Assembly (NCBI GenBank): GCA_007922225.1
Contig: ML679974.1
Location: 8,077,988 to 8,141,987, forward strand
Direction of reading: 5' to 3'
Origin: Emydura subglobosa
Taxonomy: Eukaryota; Chordata; Testudines; Chelidae
Length of the DNA stretch: 64,000 bases
Position numbers and translations under genes: made by a program. Below are positions 32,045 to 43,654 of this stretch, one piece after another. The notes under the pieces are model-generated. The model worked only from the letters and a program-made list of their open reading frames with translations, ran no database searches and was not told the DNA's origin. Numbering within the stretch: position 1 is the first letter of the stretch; the number at the start of each line of letters is the position of its first letter.

Positions 32045-33300
32045 TAAGGTGAGATGAGCTTGTGAAAGGATAGGGTGGGTCACAGTCTAAATGGACAAAT
32101 GTCCACATTGCAGCCACCGGCCTTTTTGACAAGACTCACCAAAGCTTGAATGGGCACCAAGATTTAGCCACCTTCTGACCTTACAGGCGTTTCCTCCAGA
32201 AGAGGTATAAGACATGTATGCAGAACATACATTACTGCTGCCCTTATTGTGTCAGATTGCCATAAAAACATAAGTCTCTTGTCTCTAAGGCTGGTTATCA
32301 AGCACTTTGCACAAGGCTGAAATTCACTTAAACAGTGCAAGACTCCTGAGCACGTGTCCCTTTGTACCATTGGATGTGGCTTTTTCATTCCTTCAAACAT
32401 ATTTGCATTGGCTTAAAATAGTGAATTGCTAAGAATTCCTTTAGAGTAATGTTATTCTGGGCAATTTAGTGTGATTATCTAGCTCACAAAGACACATAAC
32501 TCTCTAGGATGATAACGCCTATTGTCACGTTCACAGTTCAAGTGCTTGATATGTTTAATATGGCCCACTTCATTAGTACACACTTCCCGCTCAAACTCCC
32601 ATTGACTTCAGTGGTGAATGTTGAAGCTCTCAGCTACTATTCATCTTGCTGCAAATCCTGGTCTTGTTTTTATTCAACTCACTAGATGGTAGCAACATAC
32701 AAAGGGTGAATTTTTGGATCTGAATCAGGCTTAGGTTGAGAGCCCTCCCTCCGTTCCTCCCTCGCCCTACTCCATTCTCTCTGAATCTGTACACTGAAGT
32801 TTGGGGGGTAAAAGACAAAAAGCCTCTAAAATTATTATGATACTGAACAGATGCCAAGGTTTGGCAATTTTTACCATCCTCAGATGTTTTCTTGTGATGA
32901 CAGACACTAGAGTAGATCAGAAACTGCAACCACTTTTGATAATAGAAAAGCACCAATCTCTAGTTCTGTGCTTAATTAAATTCTCTTCTCCAATGTATGC
33001 CAAGAAAGACATTACATCTCCATTTGCTCCCTCTCTTCTACCGTTTTTAACTGAATTCCTTACAACGTGTCAGACAGTATGATTAACTATTGTTGATTAT
33101 CATTAGATGCTGCCTGGGAAAGGCACCATTTTTAATGATGCCCAATCTATATGACAATTGAGAAGAGGACTCAGACTTCCAAGCTACTAATGTGGGATGG
33201 GATTATTGCTGGTGAGATTCATTAATGTCAGTGTAGAAGGGTAAATAAAACCAGCAAATGATCATGTTCACAATTCTTCGGAAAGATATGCTCTAGGAAC
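32045..33300. other. Non-coding, no clear feature
   Basis: Frames of 78, 108 and 93 codons, partly antiparallel, without recognisable content. TCCCATTGACTTCAGTGG near 32597 is a hairpin-repeat fragment. Confidence 0.45.
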
Positions 33301-33309
33301 TATATTGGG

Positions 33310-33389
33310 GAAATTCAATGGCCTGTGTTATGCAGGAGGTCAGATTAGAGGATCACAATGGTCCCATCTGGCCTTGGAATCTATGAATC
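33310..33389 (+). mobile_element. CR1 LINE 3' end fragment, plus strand
   Basis: TTCAATGGCCTGTGTTATGC, GGAGGTCAGATTAGAGGATC, ACAATGGTCCCATCTGGCCT and the terminal AATCTATGAATC form the last ~80 bp of a CR1 LINE, including the short 3' repeat. CR1 copies are normally 5' truncated, as here. No coding part. Confidence 0.85.
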
Positions 33390-33394
33390 ATTTA

Positions 33395-34550
33395 CAGCAT
33401 ACATTATGTATAATATTACTGTCTCATGCGCCTTTGTCCGATGTAAAATAATGGGCAGCATTCACTGCAGTTTTTATAAAGATGTAGCAATAGTCTGATA
33501 TATAGTACATGATTTTACTGCATTGCAATTTACTGATTTTTGAAAACCTTTAATAAATTGTTGCCAATAGCGCTAGACAGGAAAGAATGGCTCCATCTTC
33601 CTGATTAGTGTAACCTGCAGTTCTTTATCATCACCAGTAGCTTGCCCTGTGCCTTCACTGGTCACAGCCAGTTGCATTCTCCAGAAATATCCCAGTATAG
33701 GTACTTCTTCCTCCCAAAGTGCCTCTCACAAGAAGTCAGAAGGTTATCTTCCCTCAGAGAAGACATTCCTTGAGATTTCAGGTCTCCCTCTTCTCATATA
33801 GCTCTGGTCCACCTTCCTGGCTTATTATACTAGACAGCCCCACCCCAAAGGCTATCTCCAGATTCATTCAGATTTTGATGCAGGGCTATTTCAATGCCAT
33901 TTTCATTTTTTGTTCCATTTTTTCAATATTATCGACCCTAATAAGTACCTCCTCTCCCCTACCATCCCACGCTATCTTGAGCAACCATTATTTGGCGGAT
34001 TAGTTGTCTTTACTGGTTGTCTTTGCTGGGGCTGTCGCACTGAAACCAGTCTATTTTTTAATATGCAGGGCTCTTATAATTCTATCATTCATTCTTAATA
34101 TTGGTTCTACTTTCTATATCATCTCTGAACCGTGGTCGGATTAACTGATGCATCAGAGTTGCATTGACTCACAAAGGACAGTCCTGAGCTTGCCTTTGCA
34201 GAAGTTGCTCTATACACAGCTTACAGTGAATGTATTTTCCAGTGGCACACAGAAATAACCCAAGAGACATTCTCTCACATGATAGCTTTCAGAATTCCTC
34301 CTGGCATGGAAGAGAGACTTTAGAATTGGTACAATCTTGCTTTGTGGGAAGCAGTGTGAGATAGGCAGAAATTAATTTAACATGAAGAACCACAGTCCCA
34401 CAACAGTGCTTAAATGTTTGAGGTCTTACTAACTGAATAGTGGAGTGATAGTAAATATAACATAGCCTAATTATTGTTCTTGATCTTCTGTGGCTTCAGT
34501 CAAGTGGGTTATTTAAATTTAAATAGGAGCAAATGCACACACAGAAAGAT
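33395..34550. other. Non-coding, no clear feature
   Basis: Frames of 94 and 62 codons are not recognised. Nothing supported. Confidence 0.45.
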
Positions 34551-34554
34551 ACGT

Positions 34555-34685
34555 AGATGGCAAGCTCTTTGGGGAAGGGACTGTCTTTTTAACAAGTGTT
34601 TGTGCGGCTCCACACACAACGGGGCACCAATTCCTGATTAGGTCTGCTAGGTGCTACCGCAATATAAATAATAAAGATAATAAAA
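34555..34685 (+). repeat. L2/SINE-type tail, plus strand
   Basis: GGCAAGCTCTTTGGGGAAGG, GACTGTCTTTTTAACAAGTG and TGCTAGGTGCTACCGCAATA followed by AATAATAAA form the L2-type tail that many CORE-SINEs share. The upstream SINE body is missing or too old to read. Confidence 0.75.
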
Positions 34686-34689
34686 GAAA

Positions 34690-35505
34690 AAAGACCAAAA
34701 TCAAACTCTTATTTTCTTTTGGTTCCTAATATTTCATAATGTGGTAACATTCCAGCTAAGACTCATAAGCCTAAATTTCAGCATGGAAGGCCAATTCATC
34801 ATTGGAAAAATAGGGCTGTATTGTTAAAATATTATGTGGAATATTTTAGTGTGTCCATACTGCACGTATGTGAATGAGAAGGAGGCAGGATGTATGCTGA
34901 TTCTGAGCCATGCTAATTCTAAAGCTAGCATTCAGAAATTAATAGAACATATAACATGCCCATCTCTTGCAGTTCTGTTCCTGCTGGCTGCTGCTATGGT
35001 GATACATTGCAATAATATGCCAGTGATGATATTCCAATAATAAATGATAGTAATACACCATCAGACTGTCATCACTCCAGTGATGTATTATTGTAATACA
35101 TCAGACAAGGGAAGGCAGAATATTAGTGAAAAAGAAAAACCTGTACATACATATAATGAACATTGTATACTGTACTGTTTATTTTGTACCATACACATAA
35201 AATATGATGTAAGTATTTAGAATCTGCATATATAAAATGTATGCTGCATATATACACACACTTCTCACCCATCTGAATATTTATAGCCTAGAGGGAATCA
35301 GAATTTTTGAACAATTCAATTTACCAAAGAAAAGTGCACTGCTATAGGATACTAATAAGTAATCCTAATCTATGTTATTTTGTATTCAGCAAAGTATTTA
35401 TCCTATGCATTGTTTGGGGCAGAGATCTTTTCTTCATATCTCTCTACAAAAGCTTCTGGTATGTGCTGTTGGCACTATAAAATAATATTTGTCTATTGCC
35501 TTTTA
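34690..35505. other. AT-rich non-coding, no clear feature
   Basis: Very AT-rich, with TGATGTATTATTGTAATACA-type short inverted words around 35040-35105. No gene. Confidence 0.45.
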
Positions 35506-35509
35506 TTGC

Positions 35510-35672
35510 AGAATGTTACAGTGCTCTGCAAATATTAATCAATACCACATCAATTAATACAAGTAGGAACTGAGACACAGTGACTTGCTCAAGATCATAG
35601 AGTATCAGTGATGGACCCAGGACTAGAATCTAGACTTCCCAATACTATTTTGCTCTACCATCAAGCTATAAC
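35510..35672 (-). repeat. MIR-like SINE, minus strand
   Basis: CAGTGCTCTGCAAATATTAA, GGAACTGAGACACAGTGACT, TGCTCAAGATCATAGAGTAT and AGGACTAGAATCTAGACTTC followed by TTGCTCTACCA read as tail, body and tRNA head of a MIR-type SINE in reverse complement. Confidence 0.75.
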
Positions 35673-35679
35673 CATGCTT

Positions 35680-37385
35680 TCCAATGGTTCTCCAGACAAC
35701 ATTAAGGAATGGGATTTACAGGTTTGATTTTTTTTTAAAAAAAAGACACAGAATAACTGTTTTCTCTTTCAGTCTTTACTCAATCATATAACATGTAGAA
35801 TCAGTCTGGCATAATGGGGTCCAAATAAGCATATTTACTAAACATACAAAACCTGGCTACTTACATGCTACCGGTCTGGCTGGTTTCTAAAACACAGAAC
35901 ACAGTGAAAGTCACTAGAGGGCTCATAAGCTATTTAAAGATATGCCACACAATTAATTTTTACTACAATAAGTAAGTAAGTAGCACTGCATCTGAATTGA
36001 ATACAGATGGACAGACCACATGGGAAAATTGAAGACATGAAAACAAAAAGTCAGGCCCACACTATTTCCAGCCCTTTTAATTAGAACCTCCATTTGGCAT
36101 TGCTCTTCACTGAGTAGTGTGAGAAGACAAGTTGTTGGCAGGGAAATAACTACAATTGTAAGAAATGACATCGGTTACATTTTTGTAAAATTGCTCTAGT
36201 ATGACTTAATTAGCACGTTAATCGCTAATGAAGTTTTCAGGAGATCTGGAATGCACGTCAGAACATGCTCCAATCCTATTTACTCTCAGAAAATGAGATA
36301 CAGACTGGACTGTCCTAGCACCTTACAAATCACACATCTGTTTTTGCACTGGGTTTTCATTAGCAGTCTATAAGCAGGAGTTCAGCTGAAACCTAAAAGT
36401 TAGCTCAGAAGCTACAGTAGAAACATGAGCATGATCACAGCCAGTCAGAGACTCCTTTCTAGTTAGTAAGTGAAAAGGGCAGTCTTGGAGGTTGAATTCT
36501 GTTGGCAAGAGATCAGGAAGTGAAGCTACACTGCTTAAAGATTTTTGCTGGTCTTTTCTGATGGTGAATTTCTCCAGAGAAATTCTGTGCCAGCCAGCTC
36601 TATGATCAATATATATGTTTTCAATAGAACAACAAGGAGAAACTTAAAGAATCATTAAAGGTCACTTGATTTGCTCCTATAGATTGCATGCTCAGCATCT
36701 GTGTGCTACTTAAAGAATCACATATTTGACTCGGTGAAGTTCTTTGGGGAAGGAAGTTTGATTGTGTGTGACTGGCTGAAATTTGTATGTCCCAGCATAA
36801 GGAATATCAACCCCCAGAAGCCAGCTGGAGAAACTTCTGCATGAGTAATCAAACCAATCACTTCTGTTCCTAATGTCCTTTGATCTACAAAGGTGTTAAA
36901 CAATTCCATTTAAGTTAAAATAATAATTTTTAAAAATGATCACCATTCCTACCACTCTTTTGTAGTGATGCTGGATGCCTATGATATACAAAACATTGCA
37001 CGTGACTCTACATTGCTACAAATTCAGTTCAGCTATAGAGACTATTTCTCTTAGTAGAACTAATCTTCTCAAGCTAAGGTAGAAGCTATTTAATAGAATG
37101 TAATTTGATAGGCAGAAAATGGGTGGCTTTACTTTGTGTAAAAAAAAAAATAAAAAGAAAGAAAGATGTAACTCAGCAAAGGACTACAGCTATGTGGGTA
37201 GAGAGCAGCCCCCACTGGGTTTGGAAACCAAAAGCACAGTTGGAGCTGGTTCTCTGTCATAGTAAGTTTGGGAGGGTGTAAGGGGAAGAAAAGAACAAAA
37301 ATTTTCACAAGAAGTTTCCAAACAACCGCCAAGGAGGTAGCACAGTGAATAAAAGGAAAAACCAAGGGTAACTTCTGAATGATGC
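35680..37385. other. Non-coding, no clear feature
   Basis: The 132-codon minus frame (37129-37527) runs into the adjacent CR1 copy and is not a gene. Other frames are under 75 codons. The sequence looks unique. Confidence 0.45.
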
Positions 37386-37391
37386 CCTTTA

Positions 37392-38090
37392 TAATCATAG
37401 ATCCATATAGACTCTCAGATTTTAAATTCAGATTGTATAGTCTGACCTCCTGTATATCATGGACCATAAGACTTTCATGAATTAATTCCTGCTTCGAGTC
37501 TAATAGCTGCCCTGAACTAGAGCACATCTTTTAGAAAAACATCTAACCTTGATTTAAAGATTTCCATTGACGGAGACTCCATCACAACCATTGGTAAGTT
37601 TTTCCAATAGTTAATTATCCTCATTGTTAACATTTCGTGCCTTATTTCTTGTCTGAATTTGTCTAGCTTCAACTTCCAGGTGTTGGATCTTGTTATATCT
37701 TTGTCTGCTACTTATTATCAAATTTTTGTTTCCCCTGTAGGTACTAATAGAGTGATAAAATCACCACTTAACCTTCTCTTCATTAAGTTAAACAGATTGA
37801 GCTCCTTAAGTCAATCACTATAAGGCATGCTTTCAAATCCTCTCATCATTCTCATGGCCATTCCATGAACCCTCTCCAATTTTTTAACATCCTTCTTGAA
37901 TTGTGGACAACAGAATTAGACTGTATGCTAGTCCTGGTTGCGGTGTCAAATACAGAGGTAATACAACCTCTACTCCAACTTGAGAGTCCCCTGTTTATGC
38001 ATCCCAGGATCATATTAGGACTTTTGGTCACAGCATTGCACTGGGAGCTCCCATTCAGCTGATTATCTATCATGACCCCTTCCCCTTTTC
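37392..38090 (-). mobile_element. CR1 LINE, 5'-truncated, minus strand
   Basis: The plus strand starts at the element's 3' end (AATCATAGATCCATATAGAC, GTCTGACCTCCTGTATATCA) and continues through GATTTCCATTGACGGAGACT, AACCTTCTCTTCATTAAGTT and TCATTCTCATGGCCATTCCA into the antisense of the reverse-transcriptase C-terminal region. About 700 bp, heavily mutated with many stops; not active. Confidence 0.85.
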
Positions 38091-38094
38091 TTAT

Positions 38095-38365
38095 ATATAT
38101 TGTTTTTTACAGTTGCTTTCACTTTCCCTCTAACTCAAGTTTTGTATGTTTTTTAAAAGCAGCTCTCCCTCTCACTTGTTGCTCTTTGGGCATCTGATAA
38201 AATATTCTGAAACAGTTCTCAGTTATCACTCACATGTTTCTGTTTAAATTCTTTGTGCCAGCCAAGTTGGCTCACGGAAGGTCTCAGCTTTGGGAAACTG
38301 GCCTTTTTAAAGCACCAGGTACGTACATTACTGTTTAGACTTTATTTTGCTTACCCAACAAATAC
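38095..38365. repeat. Possible unclassified repeat between two CR1 copies
   Basis: CAGCCAAGTTGGCTCACGGA and AAGCACCAGGTACGTACATT are phrases I remember flanking CR1-type copies in turtles. It could be an upstream CR1 portion or a separate element; I cannot tell. Confidence 0.35.
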
Positions 38366-38371
38366 AATGAA

Positions 38372-38965
38372 GTCACAGAGTCAGTCATAGAGTTGATGTC
38401 AAGAAGGGACCCTCAGATCATCTAGTCTGACCTCCTGCCTATCACAGGCCACCAAGACACGAACCTCAACAATCGAAATTACAACCCATAGGTGACTAAA
38501 CGATATAGGCACAGAATAGGAGGGACTAAGGTGCACCAGTGCCTGAGGCCTCCACAGCGGCAGGCAATAGACTGAGATGTAGCCAGATAACCCTGGCAAG
38601 TGACTCCCACTCACACACTGAAGAGGAAGGCAAACCTCCTCCCAGGTCACTGCCAATGTGACCTGGGGAAAAGATCCTTCCTGACCCCACATATCACTTA
38701 GACCCTGAGCGTGTGTGCAAGAACCAGCTAGCCATATACCTGAGAGACAGAATGCTCGGTGTCACCTCAGAGTCCTCGCCCACCCTGTCCAGTATTCCAT
38801 CTCCAGCCACGGGCATCTCTGATGCTTGAGAGGAAGGAGATAAAAAAAACCCCTCTCAGAATACTTTGGGAGGGTGGAGAGGGGGAATTCCCTTCCTGAC
38901 CCCTGTAGGTGGTTGGCTGAAACCCTGAAGCATTAGCTTTTAGGAACATCAGACATAAACCAGAA
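38372..38965 (-). mobile_element. CR1-like LINE 3' region, different subfamily, minus strand
   Basis: Begins GTCACAGAGTCAGTCATAGA, then CCTCAGATCATCTAGTCTGA and CCTCCTGCCTATCACAGGCC, the antisense of a CR1 3' end. Downstream AAAGATCCTTCCTGACCCCA and TTGGGAGGGTGGAGAG differ from the 37392 copy, so this is another subfamily. Frames on the minus strand (97 and 60 codons) are remnants or chance. Confidence 0.75.
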
Positions 38966-38969
38966 GTGA

Positions 38970-39660
38970 GTGCCAGGGCTGCTTGTCATGATGTCTTGTA
39001 CCCAAGCAACTAAGCCAAGACTGGGCCCCCAAATAAGAAAAAGTGCTCTCTCTAGTCAAAAGGGCTACAAAAAGTCACTCACAAAAACAGTTTCATTCAA
39101 TTTTGCCACTGCAGTCCCCCATTCCGGTATAGGTCCTTCCCTCCATCCCCTTTCCCATAGGAAGGTCTGGCTACGAAGCAATACTAGGAAAAGCTGCCAG
39201 CCTTACCAGAGCAGTTTTATAGTTCCCTATGGGATAAAGTAATTCACTCCAGCTGGGTCCAGGCACACTTCTCCCCTTGGCTGGGTTCCCTGGCAATCCC
39301 TGCAATGAGGACAGGCAGCTATGATATGCTCTCTGCCAAGGGAGAAGGAGGTTAACCCTGTCCTTGCCAGTCAGTCACTGGAGGGCTTCCACAAAGCCAG
39401 TAGCACGTGTCTGAGAAAAACAACTCAGCCTGGATTTCCAAGACAAGGATCTCGTTCTGTACTGATACACAATGGGGTTTTCATTCCATTATTGCAACAG
39501 TTGCCACAGCCAAGGGACCCTTCACTCCTGGGCCTCCTGCATCTGCAAAACAGAGCTAGACAGGGTTGATCACTCCTACTGTCTAATAGAGACAGCTTCA
39601 CAATTAGATGACCCTGGCTATCAAACTTCTTGACAGGGAGCCCCGCTTCTGCACGTGAGT
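38970..39660. other. Non-coding, no clear feature
   Basis: Frames of 82-103 codons on both strands overlap and are unrecognised. Nothing supported. Confidence 0.45.
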
Positions 39661-39676
39661 AAATTTGAACAGCAAA

Positions 39677-39760
39677 GGGTCTGCTCCAAAGCCCCCTGAA
39701 GTTAATGGGAACTTTTCCACTCAATCCAGTGAACACAGGATCAGGCCCCTATGATTTCAG
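39677..39760. repeat. Degraded hairpin-repeat fragment
   Basis: TCTGCTCCAAAGCCCCCTGA, AGTTAATGGGAACTTTTCCA and ACAGGATCAGGCCCC correspond to the arms and end of a dispersed hairpin repeat. The inner right arm is missing. Confidence 0.5.
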
Positions 39761-39764
39761 TGGG

Positions 39765-40480
39765 GCAAGGCAGGGCCTAGGCTGTGTCACAGCTGGCAAT
39801 GTATAAATATCTTGCCTCTACATCCTGTTTTGATGTAGCTGGATGGGTAAGATGGGTTGTTTGGTTTTAAGGAGTGGACTATACATACTCCACAGTGGTT
39901 AAAGACTGAAACCCAGCCAACGAATAGGTGGAGGTGGTGCATATGAGAGCTCTGCTCCCTCAGGCAAGGGAAAAAGGGAGGGAGCTCTTGCTGCGCTCGT
40001 AGCAAAGGAGAGGGAGCTGTGATCCTCACCATGCTCCTTTCTTTAACCCCTGGTGTTATGGCTTTAAATGAATATCTTTCCCAAGGCTTGCATGGCTGTA
40101 TTTTGCATGTTCTCATTTGCACCGTCTGCATGGGCATGACGCATGGGCATGGTTTTTCTTGAAGATAATCAGAAAATAATTACATGCAACCCTTCTGCTC
40201 AATGGGTGTCTCTCGTAGAATAACACAAGTGCCTTGAGTAGTCACCCAGGATTCTGGGAAAAGTAAATAAACCCTCCTCCAATTGCCCTTGGCAGGCAGA
40301 ACTGCTCTGCTCACAAGCATTCCGAGTCTCTATGTAAAACCAGGGAATCTTTATGAAGAGAAATGGGGATACAGACTCTGGGAAAACTCAGTAATACAAC
40401 ATTTAAATAAAGATTGGAGTGCTCTGCAATTCTGCAGGAAGCCATTCATCCCCCTCCATGCAAGTCTTTGTGAATGAATT
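39765..40480. other. Non-coding, no clear feature
   Basis: A 116-codon minus frame (39787-40137) is unrecognised. Nothing supported. Confidence 0.4.
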
Positions 40481-40488
40481 CCTAGGTC

Positions 40489-40959
40489 ATGTCACCACGC
40501 CTGCCACAAACCCCACTAGCAGTTCAGATCAGTAAACACCACTCTGGGTGTGTAAGCGCAGCGCTCTCTGCACAACTGGCTCAGGCCCGACTGAACTGCT
40601 CACTAAGTCCCACCTTGAGCTGTCGCTATCTGATCCAGCTTTGTGATTCAGCTCAGTTTAAGAGATGGGTGCAAGGGAACTCTGAACTCACCTCAACTCT
40701 CTTACTGTTCCAACTGTCTCCCCTTGAGAAGTCTGTTCTAGGCCATCTCCTGCCACGGAGGCCTCTCTGCACCGCCTCTGTAAGGGTTCTCAGCAGAGGA
40801 AAGCCAAGGGCATCTAGGAGAGACGAGCTTCTCATCACAAAGAGAGAGCTCTTCCCTTCTCGTAGTTCAAACTTTACCTCACTACCAAAATCTAAATCTG
40901 GTCCATTTAAGGTAATTTCCAAATGTGACCAGTGGAATTGTGATAATGTATGTAGATGA
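40489..40959 (+). other. Longest open frame in the window (156 codons), not recognised
   Basis: Starts ATGTCACCACGCCTGCC and stays open for 156 codons in a locally less AT-rich segment. The predicted product is Ser/Leu/Arg-rich, has no signal peptide, membrane segment or domain that I recognise, and has no Kozak-like context beyond chance. A 113-codon frame lies opposite it (40653-40994). In 64 kb an open frame of this size can occur by chance. I would not annotate it as a gene without transcript or conservation evidence. Confidence 0.12.
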
Positions 40960-40964
40960 GGCTC

Positions 40965-42100
40965 TCTAGAGCCATTCTTCTCCCTTTCTATCAACGCAGG
41001 GAGTGGAGAGCGCCTCTCACTCTAAGCATCTACATTTTATACATATAAGAAGCTCCATCTGTGTTATATTGTGGCTGATCAAGCTCCACAACATAAAAGA
41101 TAAACAAATCAATATATAAGGTGCTCCTCAAATTTCACCATCTAAATTCTGCTCTTTGCTGTGCCTATTGGAAAGTTAGGAATATTCCTTCCTAACATCT
41201 TGGTTTTGATGATACATTTGCATTTATGCTGGCAAATGAGCCATTAAAAAAATTTACTACAAATTAATAAGTCCCCCCTGCTGAATGTCTTATTTGTATT
41301 AAAATTTTAAAGTGTTTGAAGTGACAGCAAAATGTGGTCTTTTTTTAGAACACTTTCCATAACGGTTGCCAATGGCACTTATTTCCTTTCATATACACAC
41401 AGCAAGTTAGTTGACAACAGTGTTTAAGCCATGAAACGAGATAATATTGCAACTGTTATGCAATGGTAGGCACTCTCCTAAAAGAAGTATTTGAGGCTTT
41501 AAGCAGAAAGTTGGCATTTGTTCCATATTCATTTATATTTTCTTTATTAGAAATGTATAATTTAATGTAATAGTCAAAGCCCTTAGGGTATACACTCTGT
41601 TACCTATAAAACATTTATGCACATTGAGCACTTTTTTTTGCCAATTCCTGGCTTTGTACATCTGCTAGACAATACTGAAAGTATTCTAACTAACAACATG
41701 GCTTAATTGAGTTTAGGTGTTCAAGTCATTTATTTAAATTTGCTAGTGTGAATAATTTATTTCAATTTACATTTTAATTATTTTACCCACTTTTTTTTGG
41801 GAGTAACCTCATTTTCTAGCTTTTTTCAAAAAAAGCCAAAGCATATGTTCACTGCGGCAGTGTTCACACTTCCTAAATTCTCTGCAAAGTTCAGTTCCAA
41901 ACAGAAAAATAGCAATGAATTATTCATACACCAGGCGTCAGTTGGAATTAAAGTAGAATGTCCAAACCAAACTAAACCTGCCCCTACATAATGAGTATCT
42001 GTATCACCCTCAGGCCCTATGAGATCTGTCATGACTAGCTGCACAAAGCTCCGTGCACCAATAGCCAAATACTGGCCTCACTGAAGTCAATGAGAGTATC
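40965..42100. other. AT-rich non-coding, unique-looking
   Basis: About 1.1 kb without repeat hallmarks, rich in ATTTAAAT- and TTAATTAT-type words. It could hold conserved non-coding sequence, but I have no comparison to test that. Confidence 0.4.
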
Positions 42101-42104
42101 AATA

Positions 42105-42212
42105 TTATTAATTATTTGTATTTACAGTAGTACCTTGAGAGGCTCTGTCTGAGATGGGGCCCCATTCTGCTGTATGCCGGTCCCTGTCCAGGAGAGATTA
42201 TAACCTAAATAA
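42105..42212 (-). repeat. L2/SINE-type tail fragment, minus strand
   Basis: ATTTGTATTTACAGTAGTAC, CTTGAGAGGCTCTGTCTGAG and GGGGCCCCATTCTGCTGTAT match the reverse complement of the L2-type tail seen also at 13962 and 53448. Confidence 0.75.
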
Positions 42213-42504
42213 AACTCACAGTGACTTTGGACCAACATTTTTCCCCATCTGATGCTGTTGATAATTGTATTCCACGATGTGCAAATGGACTAACCAAGGC
42301 ATTTACTCTTTAAGTAATTAATTGAATTGAAGGGCTAAGGAACATACTCAGCTTCCAACCTCTCCTCCTCCATTTCAGATGATTGGCAGGTAAGGAGCTG
42401 CACACATGCACACCATGGTAGTAGCACCTCGAAATTTCAGAAATACGCATTAAATCTGGCAACAGCCAACATTATACATGGTTTGTACTTATATATGCCA
42501 TATC

Positions 42505-42915
42505 AGTGCAGTGAGTGCATAGCGCATTTCACAGGAGGATCTCAAGGTGCTTTAAAGCCAAAAGGGCTTCTAGTCACAGAAATGAGGACTGATTTTAGAT
42601 CCTCAATTTGAGGCATCTTAAAGGGCCCCTTTATTTTGTCTCTCTTCAGGAAAGTGCTGAGCACCAGCTTTCTGCAAGTCAGGCCCCTTTAAAGTTGGGC
42701 TCTGAAAAAATGGAGAGACTCAGAATCAGTTGTCATTACTCAAAACATAGACCTAATGAATTAACCCTCACAATGCCCATGGAAGTAAGTATTATAGCCC
42801 TTGCTACACAAATGGGGACACCAAGGCACAGACAGTTTATGATTTGCCACCCCAGGTGACACAGCAAGTTAGCAGTAGAATCAGAGTCTCACAATCTGTA
42901 GTCCCCTACTCTAGA
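42505..42915 (-). repeat. MIR-like SINE pieces around a palindromic fragment, minus strand
   Basis: The tail AGCGCATTTCACAGGAGGAT with CTCAAGGTGCTTTAAAG (42518-42558) and the body AACCCTCACAATGCCCATGG through GACACAGCAAGTTAGCAGTA (42762-42880) are two parts of a MIR-type SINE in reverse. Between them, 42600-42710 has complementary words (TTAAAGGGCCCC and GGCCCCTTTAAAG) and looks like a hairpin repeat inserted in the SINE. The 83-codon frame here is not a gene. Confidence 0.6.
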
Positions 42916-43130
42916 GATCTGATGTTGCCATTTCCTTAAGAGAGGAGGGGTAGGAAGGAACTGATGTTTCAAAAACCTGATTAGTGTCTATGGGGTAGCA
43001 GTCAATTTTGTTTATGGAAAACTAATAGAATTGTAAGATGTTTCTGCGATCATCTGAAATATGAATGTATCTGAGAAGCAAAATCGGTGGGTTGTAGACT
43101 AACATGAATTTTTTTCTTGGCAGTAATTAT

Positions 43131-43220
43131 GGGCCTTTTCCCAGCACCTACACACAAAGGGTTTAATTAAGTTAAGTGGGGCTACTCACATGCATAAATA
43201 TTTGCAGAATGGGGTCCTTG
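43131..43220. repeat. Hairpin-repeat fragment
   Basis: GGGCCTTTTCCCAGCACCTA on the left and GGCTACTCACATGCATAAAT followed by ATTTGCAGAATGGGGTCC on the right are arms of the GCACGTGCTTAA-type hairpin family. Pairing is degraded. Confidence 0.5.
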
Positions 43221-43437
43221 ATTACTTATCAGTTTACCTATAATATGTTGCATCTGTTTTAAGAACTGTCTCTCTGTTACACATAATGAAATCTCCACGT
43301 TGCTTATCCATTGCACAGTTCACAGAACAGCTCTGTTAATATCCTTCAGAGTCATTTAGGAGATTCTACCTCATGTAATGTACGAAATGTTATGATGTAA
43401 TCATACAGTGTGATTATTACTACTAGTAGAAGTAGTA

Positions 43438-43475
43438 ATTAGTATTACCATAGTGCCTAGGTAGAAGCACTATTA
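43438..43475 (-). repeat. L2/SINE-type tail remnant
   Basis: TTAGTATTACCATAGTGCCT followed by AGGTAGAAGCA is a short remnant of the tail family, reverse complement. Confidence 0.4.
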
Positions 43476-43519
43476 GAGGGGTGGAGAATAAAATGAAATA
43501 GTCGTATATTGGCATTCAA

Positions 43520-43648
43520 TATTTATAATACTTAGCTCTCAGATAAAATTTCATCCACAGATTTTAAAGCACTGTACAAAAGTAGCATTATCCCCATTTC
43601 ACAGATGGCTGGAAGCGGTGAACTAGATGAGCTAGCAATGAAAGGTTC
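43520..43648 (-). repeat. SINE tail and body fragment, minus strand
   Basis: AATACTTAGCTCTCAGATAA, TTTCATCCACAGATTTTAAA, GCACTGTACAAAAGTAGCAT and TATCCCCATTTCACAGATGG follow the reverse complement of the turtle CORE-SINE tail closely. Confidence 0.75.
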
Positions 43649-43654
43649 AGTCAG

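Noticed and set aside
37129..37527. 132-codon minus-strand frame
   Set aside because: Its first part comes from the antisense of a CR1 copy and the rest is unrecognised.
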